The notes: a model not told the origin generated them from the letters alone. Positions 29,288-39,169 are shown, numbered from the stretch's first letter. The stretch: 64,000 bases of DNA from Brachybacterium epidermidis (GCF_015209585.1 NZ_JADEYR010000004.1:160531-224530), one strand, 5' to 3'. Made by a program: numbers and translations.

Positions 29288-30439
29288 ATGCGATTCACAC
29301 ACATGAACGTCCAGAACTGGCGGAACTTCAAGGACGTCCAGTTTCCGATCGAGGACAGACTGTTCATCGTGGGACCCAACGCCGCGGGGAAATCAAATCT
29401 GCTAGATGTGTTCCGGTTCCTTACGGACATAGCCCGGCCCGGCGGAGGTCTCGCGGCCGCCTTCGCTGATCGGGGCGGCTTCAGTGCGGTGCGGTCCCTC
29501 TTCGCACGCAACCACCGTCACGGACAGGTATCGGTAACCGCGCATTTTAGCGACGATGCAGATGAGTGGACGTACCACCTCGCCGTCAAGGGCGAGCAGC
29601 GCGGCCACCATCGCGCTCTCGTCGCAGAAGAAGTGGTCACGCGCAACGGCGAAGAGTTGTTGCGACGCCCCGATGCCTCCGACGAAGCCGATCCGGAACT
29701 GCTGACCCAGACCCACCTGGAACAGATCACGGCCAACAAATCGTTCCGCGCACTTGCCGAGCACCTCCAGAAGACGCGGTACTTCCATCCGGTTCCACAG
29801 ATCATCCGCAACCCCGGTTTCTTCCACGCATCCGGGCCACGCGACCCTTTCGGCAGCGACGTCATTAAGCAGATGAACGAAACGGCGTCGCGGACCCGAT
29901 CAGCGTGGCTGCAGAAGATAGAGAACGCGCTACAGGCTGCTGTACCCCAGTTCGAGTCCCTGAGCGTTGAGCCTGATGCGTCCGGGGTCCCCCACCTGCA
30001 CGCCACCTACCGCAATTGGCGCCCCGCCCCCACCCGGCAGACCGAGTCGGAGCTGTCCGATGGGACGCTGCGCTTGATCGGCCTGCTGTGGACGCTCGTC
30101 AGCGCCCCCTCCTCTGGTGGAGTGCTCCTGTTCGAGGAACCAGAGCTGTCCTTGAACGCGGGAATCGTTCGCACCGTCCCCGCTCTTCTCGCACGTGTGC
30201 AGCGCGACCGCGATCTGCAAGTGCTCCTTTCCACGCACGCGCCAGAGCTCTTGGACGAGGAGACAGTTTTACCGGAGGAAGTTCTGGTCATGCGGGTCAC
30301 AGAAGACGGCAGCACCGCCTCGTTGCTCTCCGACATCGCAGAGGTCCGGGCCGAGGTGGACTCAGGTCTCCCCTTGTCGGAGATCGTCCAATCTCTGATC
30401 GAACCTGTCGCGGCGCGTCAATTGGCTCTGCGGCTATGA
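29288..30439 (+). CDS. OLD/RecF-like AAA_21 ATPase, putative antiphage defence
   Basis: A 383-residue ABC/SMC-like ATPase of the AAA_21 type. Walker A is GPNAAGKS at 29-36, the signature-like ELSDGTLRLIGLLW lies near 255-268, Walker B is GVLLFEEPELSLN with Glu283/Glu284, and the H-loop is STHAPELLD with His317. There is no TOPRIM domain in this chain; one is supplied by the next gene, which overlaps by 4 bp. ATG 29288 has GGAGGG 3 nt upstream (GAAGGAGGGCCC), better than ATG 29270. Codons such as TTA and CTA are more frequent than in the neighbours, suggesting transfer. Phage sensing is inferred from OLD, Gabija and PARIS relatives. Confidence 0.8.
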   Translation: MRFTHMNVQNWRNFKDVQFPIEDRLFIVGPNAAGKSNLLDVFRFLTDIARPGGGLAAAFADRGGFSAVRSLFARNHRHGQVSVTAHFSDDADEWTYHLAVKGEQRGHHRALVAEEVVTRNGEELLRRPDASDEADPELLTQTHLEQITANKSFRALAEHLQKTRYFHPVPQIIRNPGFFHASGPRDPFGSDVIKQMNETASRTRSAWLQKIENALQAAVPQFESLSVEPDASGVPHLHATYRNWRPAPTRQTESELSDGTLRLIGLLWTLVSAPSSGGVLLFEEPELSLNAGIVRTVPALLARVQRDRDLQVLLSTHAPELLDEETVLPEEVLVMRVTEDGSTASLLSDIAEVRAEVDSGLPLSEIVQSLIEPVAARQLALRL

Positions 30440-31023
30440 TGACTGCGGGCATCACCGTCGTTGTGGAGGGAGATTCCGACGTCGCGGCCGCTCGGGCTGT
30501 CATCGAGGCTGCGGGCAGATCCCCTGGTCGCGTCTTCGTCAAGCGCGGCACGGGGGCGATGGATAGAGATCTGGACAAATACATCTCGGCGAGTGCCCAC
30601 GGTTCCTACGTCATCATTCGCGATTCAGACGGTGTCTGCCCCGTCGAGCTCCGCGAGGAACTTGTCGGAACAGTCTCGCCCCTGCCCCCGAGCTTCCAAC
30701 TCCGTATCGCGCATGCGATGACGGAGGCCTGGCTCATGGCCGACCACGAGGGCTTCGCGCAGTACTTCTCCGTGCGCACCGCTGATCTGCCTGCTGCCCC
30801 GGAGATGATCAGAGACCCCAAACAGCGTTTGCTACAGATATGCGCTCGGTCACGATCGCGAACGATACGTGCGGCAATGGTGCGCAGCAACGGACGAATC
30901 GGAACCGGGTATGTCACTACGCTCCAGCAGTTCGCTGAGTCACGCTGGGACGCGAAGCGAGCTGCATCAAGGTCACCGAGTCTGCAGCGCGCCCTCGAAC
31001 GGATCCGTCAGATGCCCCTGTGA
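30436..31023 (+). CDS. TOPRIM/DUF4276-like protein paired with the AAA ATPase
   Basis: A 195-residue protein with the layout of DUF4276/TOPRIM-fold proteins. A first strand carries an acidic glycine turn (VVVEGDSD, Glu11), a second acidic motif is IIRDSDG (Asp63, Asp65), and an RIAHAMTEAWLMAD helix (Glu97, Trp99, Asp103) is typical of DUF4276. A basic helical C-terminus follows. It overlaps the ATPase by 4 bp (ATGA; a second ATG at 30439 gives a 1-bp overlap). TOPRIM partners in OLD-like systems are metal-dependent nucleases; catalysis here is inferred. Confidence 0.7.
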   Translation: MMTAGITVVVEGDSDVAAARAVIEAAGRSPGRVFVKRGTGAMDRDLDKYISASAHGSYVIIRDSDGVCPVELREELVGTVSPLPPSFQLRIAHAMTEAWLMADHEGFAQYFSVRTADLPAAPEMIRDPKQRLLQICARSRSRTIRAAMVRSNGRIGTGYVTTLQQFAESRWDAKRAASRSPSLQRALERIRQMPL

Positions 31024-31030
31024 GCGACGC

Positions 31031-31804
31031 TCACGGCTGTGCGCTCGGATCACCCTCGCGCGGGGGCTCCTTGCCTCCCACCACCCGTCGGACGCGGTCG
31101 AATTCGGCCTGGAAGGCGTCCTCGTCGTGAGCATAGTGGTCCTGCCAGGCCATGCCCAGGCGCGCGGCGAGCTCCCGGTTGTTCTGCTCGCGTCGGGCCC
31201 GGCGCGCCTCGTCCACCAGGACGCGGCGTGGTGGCGCCGCTCGCAGACCGGCGGCAGTCTGCAGCACGCGCAGACCGTCGAAGGAGGCCTGGTCCCAGCC
31301 GATCTCCGGGATCAGCCACTGGCGCTCCTGCGCCGCATCGTCGCGGATCCCGATCAGCGCCAGGGACCCGCGCTCGGCCTCGCCCACGGCGTAGACCACC
31401 TGGTCCGTGCGGGCTCGGTCCGTGGTGCGCATACCCTTGCGCAGGGTCAGGGCACCGTGCTGCTCATCGAGCAGGGCGACCCTGCGGGTGAACACCAGCG
31501 GCACGAATGCCCACAGTGCGAACAGGCCCCACAGCAGCAGCGCACCGACAAGCAGCTGCGCCCACGCCGGTTCGAGCATCTGCTCCAGCGGTCCGCGGTG
31601 CCCGTCCAGGATGCGGGCTCGCCGCCACTGCTGCAGGCCCGCCCCCGCGAAGGGAGACAGCAGCAAGGAGATAAGGGGCAGCCCGATCAGAACCCCGGGC
31701 AGGTAGCGGGCCCTGATGCTGGGGCCGACGAGCACCGCGCCGGACCGGGTGCGGCGGGGGGCCGGCGCGGTCGCGGCGTCGCTGAGCGTCTCACCGGTCG
31801 TCAC
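31031..31804 (-). CDS. two-helix membrane protein, unknown function
   Basis: A 257-residue protein with two hydrophobic segments (YLPGVLIGLPLISLLLSPF and LLVGALLLWGLFALWAFVPL), then a beta-rich soluble part (RVALLDEQHGALTLRKG) and a basic/acidic helical end (RRARREQNNRELAARLGMA). The beta-rich part resembles a membrane-anchored PH-like domain, but this is tentative. TACCCT ends 6 nt before GTG 31804, fitting a leaderless start. The stop lies only 7 bp from the TOPRIM gene stop. Confidence 0.6.
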   Translation of the reverse strand: MTTGETLSDAATAPAPRRTRSGAVLVGPSIRARYLPGVLIGLPLISLLLSPFAGAGLQQWRRARILDGHRGPLEQMLEPAWAQLLVGALLLWGLFALWAFVPLVFTRRVALLDEQHGALTLRKGMRTTDRARTDQVVYAVGEAERGSLALIGIRDDAAQERQWLIPEIGWDQASFDGLRVLQTAAGLRAAPPRRVLVDEARRARREQNNRELAARLGMAWQDHYAHDEDAFQAEFDRVRRVVGGKEPPREGDPSAQP

Positions 31805-31835
31805 CCTCCCAGGGTACGGGGCCGACCGCGGGCTC

Positions 31836-32852
31836 TCACCGTCGATGTCGCCGTTCATGAGGGGGCCCCGGCAGGTCGAGTGCGGAGGTGAACCGTCGCT
31901 CCTGCCCGGTGACGGGGTCGGTGAAGGCGAGGGAGCGGGCCAGCAGGTGCAGCGGCCCGACCGGATCGCGAGGCGTGGGGTAGAGGTCCTCCCCCACGAT
32001 GGGCATGCCTCGGGAGGCGAGCTGGGCGCGCAGCTGGTGGGTGCGGCCGGTGAGCGGGCGCAACCGCAGGGTGAGGGTGCCGTCCAGCTCGACGGCGGCC
32101 ACCTCGACCTCGGTGATCGCGTTGGGCTCCCCTGCCACCATGCGGGCGAGCAGATCGCCGTGTTCCTTGACCAGGCGATCGCGCACCACCGTGCGCGCAC
32201 CGACCATCGTGGGCAGATCAGCCGGCACGGCGGCACCTTCCCGGTACGGCGCTACCCACGCCAGGTACTCCTTGCGCACTTCCCGGCGGGCGAACAGCTC
32301 CTGGTAGGCACTACGCTCGGCAGGATCCACGCCGAAGGCGAGCACGCCGGCGGTACGACGGTCCAGGCGATGCAGGGGGCTGAGCGTAGTGATGCCGGTG
32401 CTCCGGCGCAGCCGCACCAGGGCGCTGGAGAGCACGTGGGAGCCGCGCGGCATGGTGGCCATGTCGTGCGGCTTGTCCGCCACCAGCAGGTGCTCGTCCT
32501 GATGCAGGATCACCAGGTCGACATCAGGGACGTGCTCCTGGCGGAGTTCGCGGTGGAACCACAGCTCGTCCCCGGGCTGCAGGACGTCCTCGGCCGCCCA
32601 CGCGGTGCCGTCGGCACGCACGATGTCACCGCGGGCGAAGCGCTGCTCGAGCGGAGTCGCGGCTGGATCGGCCAGGGCGGGGTATCTCTGGCGCAGACCG
32701 GCCAGGGCCGTGGTCCCCGGAACGTGGCTTCCCCGAGGAGCGGGGGTGGGCTCGGGGCCGTGCGCACCCCGGCCGGGAGGGGTCGCTGCGGGGTTCGGGA
32801 TCCGGTAGCGGACCGGGTCCAGTCCCTCTCGCTGCGGCAGCGGGGGCGGCAT
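31836..32852 (-). CDS. RluA-type RNA pseudouridine synthase
   Basis: It isomerises uridine in rRNA or tRNA. The catalytic aspartate lies in SPLHRLDRRTAGVLAF and the substrate-binding end is LRPLTGRTHQLRAQLASRGM, both hallmark RluA/RsuA blocks. A short N-terminal S4-like or linker part (RFARGDIVRADGTAWAAEDV) precedes it. ATG 32852 (338 residues) starts at the conserved MPPPLPQREGLDP block. ATG 32945 is also in frame and would overlap the upstream gene by 13 bp; its extra 31 residues are low-complexity Pro/Arg, so the shorter start is preferred. The exact RNA target is unknown. Confidence 0.85.
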   Translation of the reverse strand: MPPPLPQREGLDPVRYRIPNPAATPPGRGAHGPEPTPAPRGSHVPGTTALAGLRQRYPALADPAATPLEQRFARGDIVRADGTAWAAEDVLQPGDELWFHRELRQEHVPDVDLVILHQDEHLLVADKPHDMATMPRGSHVLSSALVRLRRSTGITTLSPLHRLDRRTAGVLAFGVDPAERSAYQELFARREVRKEYLAWVAPYREGAAVPADLPTMVGARTVVRDRLVKEHGDLLARMVAGEPNAITEVEVAAVELDGTLTLRLRPLTGRTHQLRAQLASRGMPIVGEDLYPTPRDPVGPLHLLARSLAFTDPVTGQERRFTSALDLPGPPHERRHRR

Positions 32853-32932
32853 GCGACGGGAGCGCCTCCGGGCGGCTCGGCCGGGCCGACCGAGCTCGGG
32901 GCCGGGATCGCGGCCGGGTTCGGGGGACGGGC

Positions 32933-33631
32933 TCACAGCCCCCACACGACGAAGGTGAACACGTTGTGGAACACGTAGAACGCGATCAGCCCCAGCAGCA
33001 GCAGGTTCGGGTGCCTATCGATGAAGGTGAGGGCCTGCGGGACCTGATCGCGCAGCTCCCGCGGCGTGAGGGCGTCGTAGTGGTCCACGGGGGTTCCCGC
33101 CTTACCGGCACAGCGCAGCACGGCCTCCTGGGCGCGCGGGCCGAACAGTCGGCTGGAGACGGCCAGCATCCGCTGGTCCCGCTTGTCCAGCAGGTACACA
33201 CCGTCGTAGCTGGTATCCGCGGTGTCGAGCATCTCGGCCGGGGTGGCTCCCCGGTCGATGTCCCGTACCGCGATCACACGCCCCACGTCCCTCCACTGGG
33301 CCTCGATGGTGGTGCGGCAGAGCCCCTGCAGCCGGAAGCCCTTCTCGTTGACCTGCAACCAGGCGGTGAGCACTCTCAGCACGGTCACCGCGGCGATCAC
33401 GGCCACGGCCACCCACAGCAGCAGGGGCAGGGTGAACAGCGGGTCGCGGGCGAGTTCGGGGTCCCGCCACAGCTTCTGCCCCACGAAGCTGATGATCACC
33501 AGGAACTCAAGCACCACCACGAACACCAGCGCGATCAGCAGGGTGCCCAGGATGACGCGGCCGGGTGGGCTGAAGGTCCGGGTGGGTGCGTTCGCGTCAG
33601 CCGGTGGCTGCACCTCGCGACTTCCGACCAC
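32933..33631 (-). CDS. membrane protein with PH-like domain, unknown function
   Basis: A 232-residue protein with two N-terminal hydrophobic segments (GTLLIALVFVVVLEFLVII and LLLWVAVAVIAAVTVLRVL), then a PH-like stretch (VNEKGFRLQGLCRTTIEAQW, SYDGVYLLDKRDQRMLAVS) and a last helix (LLLLGLIAFYVFHNVFTF). GTG 33631 has GGAGG 4 nt upstream and is preferred to GTG 33667. TAGAAT on the minus strand at 33723-33718 is a possible -10, leaving an ~80-nt leader. It is followed closely by the pseudouridine synthase gene. Confidence 0.65.
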   Translation of the reverse strand: MVGSREVQPPADANAPTRTFSPPGRVILGTLLIALVFVVVLEFLVIISFVGQKLWRDPELARDPLFTLPLLLWVAVAVIAAVTVLRVLTAWLQVNEKGFRLQGLCRTTIEAQWRDVGRVIAVRDIDRGATPAEMLDTADTSYDGVYLLDKRDQRMLAVSSRLFGPRAQEAVLRCAGKAGTPVDHYDALTPRELRDQVPQALTFIDRHPNLLLLGLIAFYVFHNVFTFVVWGL

Positions 33632-33795
33632 AGGTCCTCCTGTCCAGCGGCACGACGCGGGTCGCACCGGTTCCGTCCCAGCTCGTCATCGAGCCGCCAG
33701 CGGGTCGATGCACCCTGATTCTAGGCTGTCGCGGCGCTCGTGCCCTGCCGCGACCACGTGGAGGGGGCGTGGCGCCTCCACAGCGGGAATGACGG

Positions 33796-33828
33796 AGCGG
33801 GCCGCACCGGGGGTCGGTGCGGCCCGCT
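33796..33828 (-). terminator. strong hairpin terminator of groES-groEL
   Basis: A 14-bp perfect stem, AGCGGGCCGCACCG (33796-33809) and its complement at 33815-33828, with a 5-nt loop, lies about 70 bp past the groEL stop. No T-run follows, as usual in actinobacteria. Confidence 0.75.
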
Positions 33829-33898
33829 GCCTGTCACAGGTCTGGGCCGACAGCGGGGGGGACCCGCCGGTCGACCGACCGGCCGGACGATCAGACGA

Positions 33899-35491
<1,593 letters not shown>

Positions 35492-35507
35492 CTAGACCTC
35501 AGTCCGT

Positions 35508-35804
35508 TCAGTTCTCGATGATCGCGAGGATGTCGCGCGAGCCCAGCACCAGGTACTCCTGGTCGCCGTACTTCAGCTCGGTGCCGCCGTACTTGGAGAA
35601 GACGACCTTGTCGCCCACCTTGACGTCGACCGGGATGCGCTTGCCCTGCTCGTCGAAGCGGCCCTCGCCGACGGCGACGACCTCGCCCTCCTGGGGCTTC
35701 TCCTTCGCGGTGTCCGGGATGACCAGGCCGGAAGCGGTGGTCTGCTCCGCCTCGAGCGGCTTGATGACGACACGGTCCTCGAGGGGCTTGATGGAGACCG
35801 ACAT
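35508..35804 (-). CDS. groES: co-chaperonin GroES
   Basis: A 98-residue co-chaperonin that caps GroEL. It opens [19 protein letters not shown], carries the mobile loop [16 protein letters not shown] and ends [16 protein letters not shown]. The ATG follows AAGGAG. A longer frame exists but begins upstream of the promoter and operator, so it is not real. Transcription starts near 35938 from the promoter at 35945-35973 and is probably repressed by HrcA through the two CIRCE-like elements. Confidence 0.97.
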   Translation of the reverse strand: MSVSIKPLEDRVVIKPLEAEQTTASGLVIPDTAKEKPQEGEVVAVGEGRFDEQGKRIPVDVKVGDKVVFSKYGGTELKYGDQEYLVLGSRDILAIIEN

Positions 35805-35909
35805 GCGGCTCACTCCTTCATGAAGAGATGACTCTGTGAGTTCGGGGTGCGGGATCCCGATCCTGATCGTCGTCGCGGTGCCGACCGGGAAGGATCCCTC
35901 TGGCAGCTT

Positions 35910-35936
35910 CTGGCACTCTGTGCCGTCGACTGCCAA
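35910..35936 (-). promoter_or_regulatory. second, degenerate CIRCE-like element
   Basis: On the minus strand this reads TTGGCAGTC-9 nt-GAGTGCCAG, matching 7 of 9 bases in each arm of the CIRCE consensus TTAGCACTC-N9-GAGTGCTAA. It lies at or just after the predicted groES start point, 49 bp from the first element centre to centre. Confidence 0.65.
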
Positions 35937-35944
35937 CGAGGGCA

Positions 35945-35973
35945 ACTCTAGAACTACGCTGGCACTCATGCAA
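35945..35973 (-). promoter_or_regulatory. groES-groEL promoter
   Basis: On the minus strand the -35 TTGCAT (35973-35968) and -10 TAGAGT (35950-35945) are separated by exactly 17 bp. The -35 lies inside the first CIRCE element. Confidence 0.75.
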
Positions 35974-35985
35974 GATGAGTGCTAA
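35959..35985 (-). promoter_or_regulatory. CIRCE element (HrcA operator) of groES
   Basis: On the minus strand this reads TTAGCACTC-9 nt-GAGTGCCAG: a perfect left arm, and a right arm with two mismatches to the CIRCE consensus. It overlaps the -35 of the promoter, the expected position for HrcA repression. hrcA itself is not in the window. Confidence 0.9.
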
Positions 35986-36170
35986 CGACTCCCCCGACTC
36001 CCTCCTGCGCACCAGGTCACCCCCTTTTTGTGAAGGCAGCGACAACGAACCGAGATCCTCCCCTTCACCCGCGCGGGCATGCACCGGGTGATGGAGCTCG
36101 GCGGCGCCGGGCGTGTGGCCGGCAGTGCGGTCGCCGCTCCGGCTGCGGGCGGCGACGTGGTCGACGGCTC

Positions 36171-37043
36171 TCAGCGCCCGGCGGCGTCGATGATCGCCTG
36201 CACGTTCTCGGGTCCGAAGTCATAGACCGGCACCCGCACGTCGCCGGCGGTGTCCCCTCCGGTGTCCCCGGCGTTGGGCCACAGGGAGGTGATGATCCCC
36301 GGGGCCGTCCCGTTCGCGTCGATCTGGAGGATGCTCGCACCGGACAGGGCCAGGGACCTCTCGTGATCCCCCGCCGCCACCGGATCCACCACGTTGGTGA
36401 TGCCCGGGGTCACGTGCACGGGGATCCCGGCGAGCTGCCCGGTCATCTCGTGGTGGTAATGCCCCGAGAGGATCGCCCGCACATCGGTGCCGACGAGCAC
36501 CTCGGCCAGCTCGTCCACCCCGTCGAGGTCGAGGGCGCGCAGCATCCGGGTGGCGGCCGTCAGCGGGGGATGGTGCACCACCAGCACCGTTCCACCCACG
36601 GAGGGCTCAGCCAGAACGCTGCGCAGCCACTCGAGCTGGGCTGGATCCAGGTGGCCGTAGCCGGCACCGGGGACACTCGAGTCCAGCACCACCGCCCGGG
36701 CTCCGCCGACCGTGGTGATCACGCGGTCCTGGTAGCGGGGGTCGTGGTCCCCGGGGCCTGCCACCTGGGCGTAGGCGGCGGGAACGTCGTGGTTGCCCAT
36801 CGCGACCACCAGGGGCGCACCGAGAGTTGCGGCGAAGGGGTCCAGCAGGGCGTGCAGCCTGCGGTAGCTCTCCACCGTGCCATCCTCGGAGGCGTCCCCG
36901 CTGTGCACCACCAGGTCCACGCCCTCAAGGCCCGCCAGGCGGTTCAGCACGCCGCGCAGGGCGGCCGCGGTGTCGATCCGCCCGTAGTGACGAGCGGTGG
37001 GATCGCCGTACAGGTGGGTGTCGCTCAGGTGCAGGATGCGCAT
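36171..37043 (-). CDS. calcineurin-like metallophosphodiesterase (CpdA-type)
   Basis: A 290-residue metallophosphoesterase with all five metal motifs in order: LHLSDTHL (Asp8, His10), VVHSGDASEDG, MGNHDVP, VLVVHHPPL and ILSGHYHHE. Order and length resemble CpdA/Rv0805-like 3',5'-cyclic nucleotide phosphodiesterases, but the substrate cannot be fixed from sequence. TACTCT ends 7 nt before ATG 37043, so it is probably leaderless. The frame runs open upstream for about 66 codons, but that part lacks motifs. It stands alone at the end of the leftward Moco cluster. Confidence 0.85.
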   Translation of the reverse strand: MRILHLSDTHLYGDPTARHYGRIDTAAALRGVLNRLAGLEGVDLVVHSGDASEDGTVESYRRLHALLDPFAATLGAPLVVAMGNHDVPAAYAQVAGPGDHDPRYQDRVITTVGGARAVVLDSSVPGAGYGHLDPAQLEWLRSVLAEPSVGGTVLVVHHPPLTAATRMLRALDLDGVDELAEVLVGTDVRAILSGHYHHEMTGQLAGIPVHVTPGITNVVDPVAAGDHERSLALSGASILQIDANGTAPGIITSLWPNAGDTGGDTAGDVRVPVYDFGPENVQAIIDAAGR

Positions 37044-37343
37044 GGCGTCGAGAGTAGCGACCGCAGGTTGCCAGCAGGTGACATCGGCACAGTCGGTGGG
37101 TCGTGCGCGGTGCCTGTTCGCGCCGAGGATCTCGGTGGGAATGCCCTCACGGTCCAGTCGCTGGAGCGCCTCCTCCAGCGCCTTCCAGCGCACGTAGATC
37201 GGTCGCAGCCGACCGGGGGGACGGACGGCCTCCTCCCGCACGCCGAGGGCGAGCAGGAACTGCCCGGCCGCGACCCCACAGGTAGTCGTGGTCCTGGGTC
37301 CATGCGAAGCCCGGTGGCGTCGACCTGATCTCTGATCCCCCCG
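37044..37343 (-). other. no intact gene; possible remnant frame
   Basis: About 300 bp between moaE and the phosphodiesterase. One leftward frame, in phase with the phosphodiesterase, reads protein-like sequence (VREEAVRPPGRLRPIYVRWK, LDREGIPTEILGANRHRA), and another reads GFAWTQDHDYLWG near 37300. Both lack starts with ribosome sites and fade into Arg-rich sequence. A decayed gene is possible; nothing else was seen. Confidence 0.25.
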
Positions 37344-37958
37344 TCATCCCAGGGCGCCCACCCATTCATCGGTGCCGTCAGCGAAGTGCTGGTGCTTCCA
37401 GATCGGCAAGCGCTGCTTGACCGTGTCCACCAGGTCGTCGCAGGCGGCGAAGGCCTGCTTGCGGTGCGGGGCCGCGACCGCGCAGCCCAGTGCGGTCTCA
37501 CCGATCGCGAGCGGCCCCACGCGGTGGGCGAGGGCGATCACCGTGTCGGGGTAGCGCTCGGCGATCTCACGTGCCACCTCGACGATCACCTCGCCCGCGC
37601 CGGGGTGCCCGGAGTACTCCAGGCGATCCACGCCCTTGCCGCCGTCGTGGTCGCGGACCACGCCGTCGAAGGTGACCACGGCGCCGCAGCGCGGATCGGC
37701 CACCGCGCGGGCGAGCGCGGTGACGGACACGGGCTGCTCGGTGACCTGTGCGTGGCGCACCCGATCAGGGGCGGGGCCCATGGGAGGGTCCTCCGGCACG
37801 CGCAGCTGACCGGGGTCGGCTCCGAAGGGCGTGGGCCCAGGCCCGGGATCCGCTGCCGACGGCGCGGCCGGGTCCGGATCCGACGGTGCAGCCGGGTCCG
37901 GATCCGACGGTGCAGCCGGGTCCGGATCCGACGGTGCAGCCGGGTCCGATGCCATCAT
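37344..37958 (-). CDS. moaE: molybdopterin synthase catalytic subunit with repeat-bearing N-terminus
   Basis: MoaE transfers sulfur from MoaD-thiocarboxylate to precursor Z (cPMP) to make molybdopterin. The catalytic part (last ~140 residues) has CGAVVTFDGVVRDHDGG, LEYSGHPGAGEVIVEVAREI, the HRVGPLAIGE block and the C-terminal KQRLPIWKHQHFADGT with the conserved lysines. The N-terminus is extended by ~60 residues that include near-perfect PSDPDPAA repeats (from 24-bp tandem repeats) and is probably disordered. Two ATGs at 37958 and 37955 overlap the mogA stop, giving translational coupling. Confidence 0.9.
   Translation of the reverse strand: MMASDPAAPSDPDPAAPSDPDPAAPSDPDPAAPSAADPGPGPTPFGADPGQLRVPEDPPMGPAPDRVRHAQVTEQPVSVTALARAVADPRCGAVVTFDGVVRDHDGGKGVDRLEYSGHPGAGEVIVEVAREIAERYPDTVIALAHRVGPLAIGETALGCAVAAPHRKQAFAACDDLVDTVKQRLPIWKHQHFADGTDEWVGALG
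37864..37953 (-). repeat. 24-bp tandem repeat within moaE
   Basis: Three full 24-bp units (37864, 37888 and 37912 starts; one mismatch in the first) and a partial unit to 37953. Each encodes an in-frame eight-residue PSDPDPAA-type unit in the MoaE N-terminus. Confidence 0.9.
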
Positions 37959-38503
37959 TCGTGGCCTCCGCCATCGCGCTGCTCCAGCAGGTGGTCGAGG
38001 ATCGGGTCCAGCACGGCGATGCCGTCCTTGACCCCGCCACGGGAGCCGGGCAGGTTCACCACGAAGCTGCGGCCGGCCATGCCGGCCAGGCCTCGACTGA
38101 GCACGGCGGCCGGGGACTTCTGCGAGCCGATGCGGCGCACCGCCTCGAGCACACCGGGCATCTCCCTCTCGATCAGCGGGGCGGTCTGCTCGGGGGTGAC
38201 GTCGGTGGGGCTGATCCCGGTGCCGCCGGAGCTGATGATCACGTCCACGCCGTCGGCGACGGCTGCGGCGAGCGCTTCTCCCACCTCGGGGCCATCCGGT
38301 ACCAGCACCTTGGTGACCTCGTCCAGGCCGCGCCCCTGCAGCCACTGCACCAGCAGCGGGCCGGTGCGGTCCTCGTAGGTGCCGTCGGAGGCTCGGGTGG
38401 AGGCGATCACCACACGGGCGGTGCCGGTGAGGGCGGGGGCGGGGGCATCCTCGTCGCGGGCTGTGCAGTCGGCGTCGGTGCGCCGAGCGGGCATCTGCTT
38501 CAT
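37955..38503 (-). CDS. mogA: MogA/MoaB-family molybdenum cofactor protein
   Basis: A 182-residue MoCF_biosynth-domain protein that adenylylates molybdopterin, the step before metal insertion. Motifs are ARVVIASTRASDGTYEDRTG, the Gly-rich VIISSGGTGISPTDVTPE near residue 88, and SFVVNLPGSRGGVKDG. About 27 low-complexity residues precede the domain. It overlaps moaE by 4 bp and follows moaC after 72 bp. The symbol is by family; MoaB and MogA are not separable by eye. Confidence 0.88.
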   Translation of the reverse strand: MKQMPARRTDADCTARDEDAPAPALTGTARVVIASTRASDGTYEDRTGPLLVQWLQGRGLDEVTKVLVPDGPEVGEALAAAVADGVDVIISSGGTGISPTDVTPEQTAPLIEREMPGVLEAVRRIGSQKSPAAVLSRGLAGMAGRSFVVNLPGSRGGVKDGIAVLDPILDHLLEQRDGGGHE

Positions 38504-38575
38504 CGGGTCTTCTCCTCGTCGGTCGCGGGCTCCGCGGGTTCGGCGGGCACCACGGGCTCAACGGGCCGGGTGTGC

Positions 38576-39169
38576 TCAGCGGACTGGACGGATTCCGGGG
38601 CTCGGCGGGCTGGGCGGATTCCGGAGCCCGGCGGACTGGGCGGATTCCGGGGGCTCGGCGGGCTGGGCCGACCGGTCCTCCCGGCGCCAGTCGCCGCTCT
38701 TTCCGCCGGACTTGGCCAGCACCAAGACCTCCTCGATCACGGCCAGGTGGTCCACGGCCTTGATCATGTCGTACACGGTCAGTGCGGCGATCGACGCCGC
38801 GGTCAGGGCCTCCATTTCCACGCCCGTCACGCCCTTGGTACGCACGGTGGCGGTGATCTCCACCCGGTCCTCGCGCGGCTCCAGGTCGATCTCGATGCCG
38901 GACAGCGGCAGCGGATGGCACAGCGGGATCAGGTCGCTGGTGCGCTTGGCGCCCATGATCCCGGCGATGCGGGCCACCGGCAGGGCCTCACCCTTGGGCA
39001 GGTCGCCGTCGGCGATGCGGGCCACCACGTCGGGGCGGGTGCGCAGGATCGCACGGGCGGTGGCCCGACGGGACGTGGTGGCCTTCTCGGTCACGTCGAC
39101 CATGTGGGCGGAGCCGTCGGCTCGCACGTGCGAGAGGTCCTGGGGCGGGCTCGCGGGATCCTGGGTCAT
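38576..39169 (-). CDS. moaC: cyclic pyranopterin monophosphate synthase
   Basis: It forms cPMP from the MoaA product (3',8-cyclo-GTP). The first ~160 residues match MoaC: HMVDVTEKATTSRRATARA, KRTSDLIPLCHPLPLSGI and KGVTGVEMEALTAASIAALT, with a VYDMIKAVDHLAVIEEV helix. The normal C-terminal end (LAKSGGKSGDWRRED) is followed by ~35 Pro/Ser/Ala-rich residues from a ~26-bp repeat tract, so the native stop has probably been displaced. It overlaps moeA by 4 bp. Confidence 0.92.
   Translation of the reverse strand: MTQDPASPPQDLSHVRADGSAHMVDVTEKATTSRRATARAILRTRPDVVARIADGDLPKGEALPVARIAGIMGAKRTSDLIPLCHPLPLSGIEIDLEPREDRVEITATVRTKGVTGVEMEALTAASIAALTVYDMIKAVDHLAVIEEVLVLAKSGGKSGDWRREDRSAQPAEPPESAQSAGLRNPPSPPSPGIRPVR
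38581..38669 (-). repeat. 26-bp imperfect tandem repeat at the moaC 3' end
   Basis: Three units of 26, 26 and 27 bp (starts about 38581, 38607 and 38633), each centred on GGCGGATTCCGG, with a partial fourth. The unit is not a multiple of 3, so each copy is read in a different frame in MoaC. Confidence 0.8.
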
